Shown: in pieces, positions 35,126-47,200 of the stretch
How the letters are laid out: every line of letters starts with the position of its first letter
Numbering within the stretch: position 1 is the stretch's first letter
Assembly (NCBI RefSeq): GCF_030848805.1
Contig: NC_092369.1
Location: 248,001 to 312,000, forward strand
Reading direction: 5' to 3'
DNA length: 64,000 nucleotides
Source: Temnothorax longispinosus
Lineage: Eukaryota > Arthropoda > Insecta > Hymenoptera > Formicidae
Translations under genes and position numbers: made by a program
The notes under the pieces: model-generated
Databases searched by the model: none
What the model saw: only the letters and a program-made list of their open reading frames with translations
Told to the model about the DNA's origin: nothing

Positions 35126-35283
35126 ATATAATAAAATAAATAGCATATAACATAAACAACTTAGATATACGTTATGATAACATTAACTCTCGGTTGTCAC
35201 ACCTCTTTTTTAAACACTTTTTAAAAAGATTTTTTGAGCATAATGCCACTCAAAAAGTTAATCTACTATATATATAAAAATGA

Positions 35284-35331
35284 ATGTATGTATGTATGTA
35301 TGTATGTATGTATGTATGTATGTATGTATGT
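35284..35331. repeat. (TATG)n microsatellite
   Basis: About twelve TATG units near the 5' end of the Helitron. Confidence 0.95.
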
Positions 35332-35334
35332 CCT

Positions 35335-35880
35335 TTATACACTCTTGAAACTATTCGACCGAATTTTTACCAAAAGTATATAAAATAGGGGTAGAATTTT
35401 CCGGGGAGTGTTATAGAATGTATAATTTTTTGTTACCGATCTTTTTGGGAACCGGTATTCGACTTTTTTTTCATTTTTTTTTCGGGAAATAATTGATCGA
35501 ATTTCAAAGAAATATATATGAAACAGGAGTAGAATTTCCCGGGGAGTGTCATAATGTGTATAGTTTTTTGTTACCGATTTTCTGGAAACCGGTTTTTCTA
35601 ATTTTTTTAATTTTCGGAAAATAATTGACCGAATCTCAAAGAATTGTATATGAAACGGGGGTAGAATTTTCCGGGAATGTTATAAAGTGTATAATTTTCG
35701 TTACCGATTTTTTTGGAAGCCGGTATCAGAAATTTTTCAAATTTTTCGGGAATTAATTGACCGAATCGCAAAAAATTATATATGAAGTAGGGGTAGAATT
35801 TCCCGGGGAGTGCTATTCACTGTATAGTTTTTCGTTACCGATCTTTTTGGGAATCGGTATTTTTTTGGAAATTGGTTACG
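35335..35880. repeat. About 120-bp tandem repeats of the Helitron
   Basis: Four to five diverged units, each with GGTAGAATTTCCCGGGGAGT and GTTACCGATTTTT-type blocks. A stray piece of the same repeat is at 6605-6840. Confidence 0.85.
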
Positions 35881-35894
35881 AAATTTTCCAGAGC

Positions 35895-36062
<168 letters not shown>

Positions 36063-36294
36063 ATTTGCGTGTCTTAATACACATGTTCTCCGGGGCGAAG
36101 CCCGGCGGGGCATGCTAGTTCTTTATAATAAGGATACATTCTACAATGTTTAAACTTAATTTTAGAATTTTTTGTAATCTACTTAAACTGTTAGTTTTTA
36201 AACAGCATGTAGCTGTTTGAAAATTGGTTGGGGTCATTTTGACCCGGTGTGGCAACCAAGGGTTAAACTCATTTTAACATTGGTAACACTAAAC

Positions 36295-36425
36295 TTAATC
36301 ACTATCTGATGATTTATTGGATGATTCATTAGAATTTGAATCACTGCTTTGTGAAGAACGACTTTGTGAAGAGGCTGATGAATTGGGCAAAGCACATTGA
36401 AGTTTTCTTTGATTTTCTTCTTTTT
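36295..36425 (-). CDS. Candidate serine-rich terminal exon, unidentified gene
   Basis: A TTTTGCAG acceptor precedes 42 in-frame codons ending in TAA: KEENQRKLQCALPNSS followed by a Ser/Asn/Asp-rich tail (SSQSSDSNSNESSNKSSDSD). Such a tail on an exon with a good acceptor could be the last exon of a minus-strand gene whose other exons lie to the right, but none was found. It lies 29 bases from the right end of the TTAA element. May be chance. Confidence 0.33.
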
Positions 36426-37897
36426 CTGCAAAACATTTTTAACATTATTATTATTAACGTGTTTTTAATTTTTAAATAGTGACTTTTAGAATATATTGTT
36501 TTCTAATTTTTTAGGTTTATTTGTTGAAAGACTGTTTTAAGAAATCTAGAATGTTCAGATCTGGAATGTTAATTAAAAATGTTTATTATTTTTTATAATT
36601 ATCCATGCTAAGAAATGTTTAAAAATATTAAAATTTTTTATTTAATTCTATGTTTTATATTTTACATGTAAACGCAACTATATTACAAATTATTTTTTTA
36701 AGTATTTTTAAGTATTTTTTTTTTTACTGTTAAAGAGTTCTTTAACTGTGTATAAAGTAAAGAAAAAAATGTCAATTATTTATTAATAGAAAAAAGTACT
36801 ATACTTTAAAGATTAATTCCATTAAGTTACTTTTTTTTATAAATTTTTATGAATATATCAATCTATAAACACATATTTTCCATAAAAAATACAAAAAAAT
36901 ATTATCTTTAAACATATAAAAATTATTTGTCTATTGTTGTTTAAAAAATATTGACAAACACAGCAAGTATGACGAGAATTCTTGAGTAGGTAAGCGATAG
37001 AAAGAGAGTTCTTTTTAAGAAAATTTTGTCTTTATTGTATGTAGTTCTTTTTAAAAATATGCCAACGTAAAAGAAATTGATATGAACTAAAGAGTTTTTA
37101 TGTGAATATAAACAAACAAATCAGTAATCAGTCCTGAAGATAGAATAGAGAATAAACTAAAAAAAGTCTGATTTTACAGGACGGAATCAAAGTATCTAGA
37201 TTACTGACTGAGAATGAGAGTCCGAAACGTATTTAAATGTAATGCTGCTGAAGAAAAAAAGAAAGATAGAAAAATGAAAAAGGGGGGCCTCTGCATGAAT
37301 GTCTATCAGATCGGTTCTTGGGCTAGAATTTTAGGCCAGAGCCACAAGAACAAAATGCAGATCTCAGATCTGAAGACGAGAATAAACCTAGCAGGCCCTT
37401 GTACTTTGACGACTAATGTCGATCTTCAATATGGCGTCTTAAAATTCGGAATCTATCAAAGGCCCCGCTCGTGGGATTAGATTTCTCGCCTCGATCTTCC
37501 CTCACGGACGCTAGTTGTTGCAGCTCTCCTTTCCTGCTGATAAGTCCACTCCTTGGTCATCTGAATCTCGCTCGGTCAGAGTCCAAAACCTTTGCAGTTG
37601 TCAAGATGAATCCGAAAAAGAGAATCCTTTGCAGAGAATCGACTCGTCGATCCGAAAGATCGCAAGCAACTGCGGCCATGACACCTGAACAAGAGAAGAA
37701 GGAGGTGGGGGCGCTCAGCAACTGCGGCCATGACACCTGAGTGATTTCGTGACGTGATTTTTTTCAGTAGGAAAATTAAAACGCGTATTGATGAAATCTT
37801 GTAAAAGTGTGTATTGCTATATAAAAAAGTAAAATATAGTCTCAAATATTTAATTCAGTCTTCATACTTTCTAGGTGCCCGCCAATATTTATTTCAC
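36426..37897. other. Intergenic; AT-rich then a GC-richer stretch
   Basis: 36426-36960 is AT-rich. 37200-37740 is richer in GC and carries a 23-base direct duplication (GCAACTGCGGCCATGACACC at 37669 and 37719, 50 bases apart). Frames on both strands lack domains. Confidence 0.4.
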
Positions 37898-37901
37898 TTA
37901 A

Positions 37902-38386
37902 GGCTCCTGGATGGTCACCGCGGCCATATTGGATTCTTACTATTGAGGCGAGGAAAACACCCAATTTTGTTGTGCATGCCATTTTCAAATAAAAAGACAT
38001 TTCAATAAAACATTACTATAGATCGTTTCAGAACACTTCCGAAATTGGCCGAAAACTACCCTTTTCCGTCGACAATAAACAAACAGCCATAAAACGAAGC
38101 CTAAACATACGGGAATAACAGCCGTTTAACGACTATCGAAAGGAGGTGAAAACGTTTCTTCCGCATGCAAATCTTACTTTTCGGCCAATTTTATGACTTT
38201 CACGGATACGTTAAACGTTAGAGCACAAGCACAGAGCGAATAATAAAGAAATAGCATGCACAACAAAATAGGTTGTCAACATATGTCACAAAGGACAGAA
38301 TTCTCCATTGGAGAGAGTTCTGATTTCTGCCGCGACGGTACGTCGCCACCGTCAACGCAGAGTTCTCGGCTGACCATCCAAGAGCC
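37902..38386. mobile_element. 485-bp TTAA MITE (GGCTC ends)
   Basis: TTAA on both sides (37898-37901, 38387-38390). Ends GGCTCCTGGATGGTCA and TGACCATCCAAGAGCC. Interior mixed with no domain. Confidence 0.78.
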
Positions 38387-38390
38387 TTAA

Positions 38391-39041
38391 TGATTCTTTA
38401 CAAATAAGTCAAAATTTATAAATAAAATTGATTGCAACTTAAGTAATCATTACATCACACTAGAAATCATAGTTGTAAATTACTAAAAATATGTATACGC
38501 GTAAATGAGATAAATAAATAAAATAAAATAGATGCTTATATTATGTAATAGTATCGATACCGATAGTATCATAATTTCTATGTTTCTCGTTGCAATTATT
38601 ACAGGAATGTAAAAATAATAAATAAATAATTATTAACAGTACAATAAATATTCGTTAGAATCGTATTCTAATTTGACATTAATAGACATTTATTTTGCAA
38701 AAAATATCATAACATTATAAATATCAAGATAGGTGCTTTTAATGTATACATTCGACAGATTTTTATAATTTAACATTGCTCGAATACAAAGTGTCGTTGA
38801 TTTTCCGACAGTGAACGATAAAACGAAGAGCAACTTGCTATTACATAATGATGGTAAACGTTACCGACAAACGACAAGATTTATGCAGCGTTCGCGGTTA
38901 TCTACGGAAAATAACGTCGTCATAAATTATAGGAGATATAATAATCTCGAGAGAAATTGCACGTGAATTTCAAAATCGGTTAACCGTAACTTTCAATTAT
39001 TCACTCTTTATCTCTTTTTAACTGCAGTAACTGCCTTATTA
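38391..39041. other. Intergenic AT-rich DNA
   Basis: Nothing supportable. Confidence 0.5.
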
Positions 39042-40190
39042 GGCTGCGTTCGAAAACTTGATCCGGGTTACACTTTGTATTTAAAATACTTACAAAAAAC
39101 GTAAAATTTATAATTATGACTCAAAAACATATTTTTAATAACTTTGTGTAACTAAATCCAGCATAAAATGATTGCTTCTTGATTGCTTCTTATTGCTCCA
39201 TTATTACTTTAATAATTATAATTTATTGCATTTTTATTAAAAAATTAACTTTATTATTTCACAAGTGACGGACGCAGCTGCCTATTGTAACTATATATGG
39301 CTCGGCAGATATATTCAAACGTAACATAACAACTCTGTTGTTTATAACTATATTTCAAAGAGTTTAACTCTTTAACCAATATTGATTTTTGGTAGAATAA
39401 TTGATCCTCGCTTGCTCTATTGGGATATTCAATCGCTCTATTCGTATAATTAATTTTGTACGATACTTTAGCACTGTTATTGAAAAATTAATAAATTAAA
39501 GGCCGGAGCACAAACTTTTGCGTAACGCATAATGCATCCGGCCTTTAGTTTGTTAATTTTTCAATAAAAATGCTAAAGTATCATACAAAATTAATTATAC
39601 GAATGGAACGATTGAATATCCCAATAGAGCAATATAGCTGCGTCGTCACTTGTAAAATAATAAATTTGTTAATTTTTTAATAAAAATGCAATAAATTATT
39701 AAAGTAATAATGGAGCAATAAGGAGCAATCAAGAAGCTATCATTTTATGCTGGATTTAGTTACACAAAGTTATTAAAAATATGTTTTTGAGTCATAATTA
39801 TAAATTTTACGTTTTTTGTAAATATTTTAAAAAATAATAATTTTAAAAGGGGAGCAATTCTTGATTCTAAAGGAGCAATTAAGGAGCAATTGTTTAAGCT
39901 ATTGTTTATTAAAAAAATAAAAACTTCCAGCTCCAATATTTCCGGTGGCGAATTGTGCGTTTGAACGACTTCATGAATTCATAGCTCAATTTGCTGAATT
40001 CTATTACCGCTAATTTATAATATATAATCGATGCTAATTATATTTATATTCTTTTATTATATTTTTCGATTATATATTTTTATTATTATGTATTTTTATA
40101 TTAATTAATGGTTATTGGAAACTACTTGCATCCTGCCGCCATCACTACTCACCTGGGTCTACTCTCAGGGTAGCGTTTCCGAACGCAGCC
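39042..40190. mobile_element. 1.15-kb TIR element with nested palindrome
   Basis: Ends GGCTGCGTTCGAAAAC and GTTTCCGAACGCAGCC. The left arm (39085-39255) and right arm (39655-39830) are inverted copies (CTGGATTTAGTTACACAAAG and complement). Between them a separate palindrome (about 39405-39640) carries AAGGCCGGAGC / GCATCCGGCCTTT at its centre and GGGATATTCAATCG-type arms. No target duplication was recognised. Confidence 0.75.
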
Positions 40191-41159
40191 GTAGGCTGAT
40201 GGCAGAAAACAAAACGCTAGGCTCTTATGTCTATCGTAGTCATAGACATCAGATTATTCTGTTGATATAAATTATAAATAAAAGAATTAAAGCTTGGATA
40301 CAGAGTCTAATGAAGACTTTATTAATGAAATATGGAAGATACGAAAATGGATAGTGTCATATAGAATACCTCATTTACAATAATATTTACAATAATAAAT
40401 TATTAAAAATATTAAGATACAGATATATATGGTTATATGTCCTGCATGTGTTAAGTAACTGGTAAGTAACTTAACTGAATTCAGAATTTGTACATCTTTT
40501 CTGTGCAGTAATTACGCGAAAAGCGTTACATCTTGATTAGAATTCCAAACAGTTTTCTGTTCAGTTACTAGAAAAAATTCAGTCTAACTGCCCAATAACC
40601 AATCAAAAACTGCATTAAATTTCTACCAGGGGCGTATGCCAAAACTAAGCAATTTCGTTTACATTAGCGAATGTCTATCATATAGCCGAAAGAAATTATT
40701 TGCATTAAGATTTTAATTAGCTTATACGGCTGACATGGCTGATACGGCTGGTACGGCAGATACGGCTTACTATATTTAATTATAATTACTATATTTAATT
40801 ATAACTACTCGCACGTTTCATACTAAAGTGAAAGACCAAATTACTGACCAAATTACAGTGTCCACATTACTGTCAATCAAAATTAAAATACAGTTTTTTA
40901 AAATATGAAAACTATAATATCTTATATTATTTTATTAATTTTTAATAAAATTTTTAACAAATCTAATAATTATATTATTATAAAAACAAAGCTTCCTCTA
41001 TGAGAAAGCAAAATGAACTGAAACTAAAAGCCAATGCACACATTTTTCTGATAAAATAATGTTGAAATTAAAGAAAAAAATATAATAGAATAAATTTTTA
41101 ATTTTTATAACATAATTATTCATGCCAGTAATATATATGTTCACTTTTTCGTGTTTTTC
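40191..41159. other. 3' flank of the CCHamide-2 gene
   Basis: AT-rich; contains a small GATACGGCTG-type repeat at 40730-40767. Minus-strand ATTAAA near 41095 could serve as a polyadenylation signal for the peptide gene. Confidence 0.4.
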
Positions 41160-41207
41160 CTACAAAGTCATTTTTTTCCGTCGATTGGAGCGAGGATGCA
41201 ACGCCAT
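41160..41207 (-). CDS. CCHa2: CCHamide-2 exon 3 (C-terminus)
   Basis: Acceptor CTGTATTTTTCAG, then 15 codons (MALHPRSNRRKKMTL) and TAG; phase 0 matches exon 2. If the donor at 41484 is not used, exon 2 instead reads on 10 codons to a stop at 41452. Confidence 0.65.
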   Translation of the reverse strand: MALHPRSNRRKKMTL

Positions 41208-44200
41208 CTGAAAAATACAGCCTTATTAGATATTCTTGTCCTTGTTGCTTCGTGCTATTTAAATAGTTAAAATATCCTTTTTTATTTCTATATATTATAG
41301 TTTCGTACAATTTGTAACTAGCACAAAGTAGAGGCTCTACTAACGCAAGAATATTTCTTATTTTTTAGTCGTTAGAAAACTGTTATTCTTCTGCTATTTT
41401 AGAGAACATTCTGTTTCTATCTATAGACTAGTTTTTATATTCTATTATATCTCAATGCTTATCCGTTATAGAAACACACTTTACCCATTGATTCAATATA
41501 GCCGATAGAGGAAGAACGTCGTCTTGCTGATTGTCTTCCATGTCGTCTTCGTCAGTTTCTATGAAAGCCTCAGGTCGTTTCCGTAATTTATCATTGTTCG
41601 AAAGAACGTAAAATAGTTTGTCATTCGGTAATGGCGCTTCTTGAACATTCTGGCTGGCACGGTCTTGTAAAGTGTTGCGTTGCATAGTCGAATCGAATCT
41701 TTTGCCATGACCGCCGTAACAAGAGTGCCCAAATGATGAGCAACCACCTGTTAATAAAATTAATTATTGGCATTAGTCGCACAAGATATTTGCGTAATCA
41801 AGATAGAAATTTGGATTATATGATGATGTATTTTATTAAATGTGGTTAGGTTTGCACCAAAAATATTTGTGTTCTTGTCAAAACATTTTATATATGCTGA
41901 TGCGATCAAATGTCACACTCGAAAATGTCATCGCTAACTATTTCGTATCTGTTGATAGGCATAATTCCTCGGAAACTGCTAAGGAACAAATTTTTCTATT
42001 GGAACAAAAATTGAAGTATTACACGTGAGAAAAATCTAAAAAATTGTTTTGCAATTCCCGAAAAATTTTCTGTAGGAGAAAGTGGGGTAATATAGTACGT
42101 ACTTAAGTCTGTTAATGGTTTTTATAGTTACAATTAATTTAAATGCAGCTATGGAACCTTTAAACGTTTGTCTACAAGTATGTGAACTTATACTTGATGA
42201 TAATTTTGTTGTTAAATATTTATTGAGCAATATTTAAGACAATGCAAAATCGGGCAAAAATGAAAGTAGCGGGTAATAGTGCGCAGTTTGAAAATTGCTA
42301 AAATTTGTGTCTAGAACGGATAAATTTGGAACTTTTCTGCTTAAATTATTTAAGCAGAAAAGCAGGATCCTCCAAAGACAGAATAATAATAATAATAATT
42401 TATTAACAACTCTGAAGTATTTCGCACGAAATGACACAAGCGCCGTTATAAAATTAAATTATTTTGACATTTGCATGTGAATTACGTAAAGCGATAAATA
42501 TATTTTTACATCATTATCGAGTAACGTTTATCTATCGAATAATTGGTATGACAGTTCTATATGTAAAGAAATAATTCATTTTTTCTCGCTAATTCGGTAT
42601 TTTTGGAGGATATTAGTAAAATGTAACTTTTTGATATATTTCTATATTTTCTGTATTTTTTTGTAATATATAAGTAATATAATCCATAAATATTTCAAAC
42701 AATTAAAAATTTATTATTAAAATTCAATCTCTTTAATTTTATAATTTTTGCATATAAATTGTTCTATCAGTAAAATAAATAGTGAAATTTTATTATTTTA
42801 TTTAATTTTAAGTTATAAAAACATCAAAATTATTACATACCGCAGACATAACATATTAAATTTTTAGATAGAGTTTTAATAAAAAACAAAATGAGATTTT
42901 TTAAATACATGTTCACGGTTTTCTTGAGCTAATCAACTTGCTGACTTAAAGTCTTAAAAACTTCAAGATGCATGTTGAGTGTGTTTTTCATTAATAAATG
43001 TTTTTTTAACTTAGCCCATAAAACTAGTTTCCATTTGCGTGGATCCGTATATTGCATGGAAAGTTCCCATGATTACTTGTGAAATGCATCTTTATAATAG
43101 AGATAAGGAACGATGACCTACAAATAAAATTGTTTTATAAATTATTTTGATTCTCAATCATGTTGTTATTTCTGATTTAACTGTTTTATTCACGTTTTAA
43201 TTTCGCAATCGTTTTTACTAATTTTTGTTTTAATTATTTTATAGTTTTTTCATGTTAATTTGTTTTATATTTATTTTACAAAATTGTTGAACATTCTTTT
43301 TAATTTCAATAAATAAATGAAGAGGTCACAGAGCCGCCACATCTTAGTGTCATAATATTTAATTTAGTCAGCTGATTGACAAATTTAACATACGTTTGGC
43401 CTGACATTAGGCCATTCTCAATACAATAGATTAAGTCAATTACATCAATAAATAAAAATTAAAATCAGAACACGAATTGTCGCATAATTTTCGGTCGAAA
43501 ACGCATTCGTCTTAAATTCAAAAGATTGAGAAGGGAAGTGTTGAAAGTCGAGACGTAAAAATAGTATAGGTATGGTAAAAAGACCCATGGTCATGCAAAG
43601 AGTAATATTATAATATAAAATAGTTACTAGTAAGTTGTTATACGTCAAAGGTGCGAGGAATAACTTGTTTCCGACTGAAAATTATGCGATAATGTGTGTT
43701 CTGATTTTAAGTTTTATTTATTGATTTAACCTATTGCACTTAGGCCTAATGTCAGGTCAGAACGTATGCTAAAGTTAATTATCTGACAATTAAATATTAT
43801 GACACTAAGATCTTGTTGCGGCTCTGTGGTCTTTTCACTTATTTATTGATTTTGAATCATTTGAACATTATAAGGTTTTTATTTTTTAATTAATTCTCTA
43901 ATCAAGATGTCCGCAGAATTGTTTCGATAATACTGATTCGTTAAATCAGATTTCTTTTGTTTTTCGGCAAATGAGAGTAAACCTAAGTTTACGAACATTC
44001 TTCAGGTCACGGTTCAAATTCGGGTTACCCGCGGATTCGCGGATCCGCAAATCTTATGAGATATACGAATATTTGAAGCGTTGTATCCGAATCTAGATTC
44101 GCGGCGGAGTCGGTTGCAGTCGTAGCAACCTAGATTCCTCGAAAATTTAACAATCAATAGATTAGGTTATTGTGACATATTAGGCTGCATTTTGATGTTC

Positions 44201-47200
44201 ACTGTTAGTACTAAAAATCTATATTTTTTAATATTTTATTTCACATATACTATAGATTTTCTGTATTTACAGTTGCTCACAATAAATATTGGATTGCAGC
44301 CACAGCAGATAAAAGATATTGTTGATTGTCAAATTTTCAAGAGGGATCTAGGTTGCTACGACTCCGGCCGACTCCGCCGCGATCTAAATTCGGATCTGAC
44401 GCTTCAAATAATCGTGTATCTCATAAAATTCACTAATTAAAATTATATTAGCAAAAAATACGCATTAAAAATATAAGTAATAGTTTCAATCATAGTTCCA
44501 AAATATCATTGAGATTTCTGAGACCGCAGTGTGGCTTTCGAGCGTTAATAAAGCGAATTTTTAAATAACCTGGTGATCGGGTAAACATTTCTTGTAATTT
44601 ATAGTATGAAATCACATATATGTATAATAAATATATTTTTTTAAGGAATTTATTACATATTTCTTATTATCGTTATCAATGCTATGTAAGCCAATTTATG
44701 TAAGCATATATTAATAATTGTGTAATATTCTAGTCGACCTATAAATTGTAAAAAGCGAGATAAATGTTCTCCTACGACATCGTAAAAGAGCTGCGTCATC
44801 AAACGAATAAATAGTCAATCAGTAGTCAAATACAGAGCCAACGCAAATAGATCAAGCTATCAAACTGTCAAAAAAGTATGTTTGTTATACATGTTTACGA
44901 ATAGCTTTATTTTTTAGCTTTGCCTTTTTGCAAAAAACTATAATTTAAACAACGCTTTTATATTTCACATATCGCCATTAAACTGTTTTGTCGGTCTGAC
45001 ATTCGATTGGTCGTTTCCACTTCGCGTAGAATCGAAATATTGAAATGGGTTGGCACAGACAACTTACGGAGAGTATTGAAAATGTAATTTCTCAGGGGCT
45101 GTGATACGTCAGTTTTCTTTTTTCTATCATAATCATATCACATACGCTAGATTGTGTAAAATATCAAACACTTAGATATATTGCGCACGCGAAAAATTTT
45201 TCATTCAAATGATTTGATTGATTGTCAAACTTTCGCGAGGAATCTAAGTTGCTACGACTCCGGCCGACTCCGTCGCAAACCTAGATTCGGATCTGACGCT
45301 TCAAATGTTCGTGTATCGGATCCGTGGATCCGCAGATAACCCGAATAATGCGATTTTGATCAATTCACGCGTTCAAAACGATAAAAAGAAACGTCGCGTC
45401 GATGTCAGTAGTAGGAATAAATCGAAAGATTGAGCGTTGTAAATCAATTATTTCTGTTTGGTTTTGATTTCGCTTGAATTATTCTTTTACAATAAAAAAT
45501 CTGATTGTCAATTATAATTATTATTTGAATATAAAAAAAGGATCAAGAATTTTACTTTATATACCCCAAGGGGCCTTAAAGGGCGTTTTGAAGGGACGTA
45601 CCCACCCATACAGCACAGATTGTTGCAGAAAGCTTCCAGAAAGGTTTCAAACCTTGCAGAAAGCTTCCAGAAAGGTTTCAACCCTAACCTCCAATTTTCA
45701 TCCACTACCTTACTGTTTCCTCTTTTGGACCAACGGTTTAACGTCTCTTCCGAAAGACGGAGCCCAGTTTTCTCCGCATCTTGCACGAAAGGGCGCGGTT
45801 TTTTCGGAAAAAAATTTTTCCATGATTCATGGCTCTAGTGGACTCGAACCTGGTTCCTCAGATTACGAGTCTGGCGCTCTACCACTAGACCACACCGCCG
45901 CCCTTATTATTTGAATATTATTTGATAATTATTAGATAATAATTTGAATATTGTTAAAGTAGATACGCGTGATCTTTTGCGATGCTTTACGCTCGTGAAA
46001 TTTGTTTGTATATTTCAAGTATAATAATATAATATATCTATTATATAATTATATATTTAAAATATTTATCCAAAGCGGAGTTTAATTCCCAAAAAAACAA
46101 TATACGATTTGAATAAGTAAATAACATAAAAGATTTCAATATTTTGATTTAAAAATACGTAAAATTTTTTGTAAAATTATTTTAAAACGATTGTATTTAA
46201 TAAATAATACTAAACAGTATTACGAAACACATAGTGGACATAATTAGATTATATAGTGGGATCAATCGTTCTATTTCCTGGAAACTGTAACAATGCACGA
46301 TGTAAAGTTATGAGATAGTTACATAGTAGATTTGACGACTGCATACGTCCGCTCAACTTCTATTTGTGTCTCGGTGCAAGCAATAGATTATTTCTGCGAT
46401 GCTGTCGCGAAGTTTCGCTATTCTACGCAAAACTCGCGTAAAAGCGAATTATCGTTGCTTCATTGTAATGTCAAATCCGTTAACTCTCGCGGCTACGAAA
46501 TGTTATAATAGCATTCATGTTTCCGTGACGCGGTTATCAATCCTTACGTTGGCTTGAAATTTAATACGAGCGTAGGATTAACGCGAGGATAGAAATTATC
46601 GAAGACAAAACTATGCATAATAACCGATAGAAATTAAACTATCAATTAATTCCGACATCCTTTGGAATTATGCAATTTTTAGAATAAATGTTAATTATAT
46701 AATAAAATCTTTCGTATCCAGAAATTTTGGCGAATTGATTTGGATATAGGTACTGTTAATTTTGTATACATTGTTAAATTAATCAACATCTTGATTGCTA
46801 AGTCTTTTATAAAGTTTTAATAATGCTCTGGTTATCACATCAAAAATTAATAACTTGATTGATCCATATTATGCGGTGTTAAAAGCCGTCGGTGGAGAAA
46901 ATTGCATCGTAGTTAGCATTTAATGAAATAGCTCAGGTGCGTTGTATAATACCTAGGCAAATATTGCGCATATTATTAATATACGTCGTGCATCTATAAT
47001 AGCTTTTAATATAATCGTTGCTTCTAAGTTGTTTCGCATTAATCGTTTGTCTGTCCATATTTATCATAAATATTAATTTTGATTTTAATGTGTTTAATTT
47101 TAAACATTGTTATTAAAAGGTACAGCTTTATCCTTCAATAATTATAAACGTCCCGTGGAAATATAGAAATGGATTTGACAAGTACGTTTTTGCACGTCGG

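Noticed and set aside
29400..35130. CRISPR-like array
   Set aside because: Repeats are tandem or inverted without unique spacers of constant size, in a eukaryotic context.
45830..45903. Genuine tRNA-Thr (CGT) gene
   Set aside because: A box, anticodon arm and B box are present but the acceptor and T stems do not pair, and a SINE body plus target duplication surround it.
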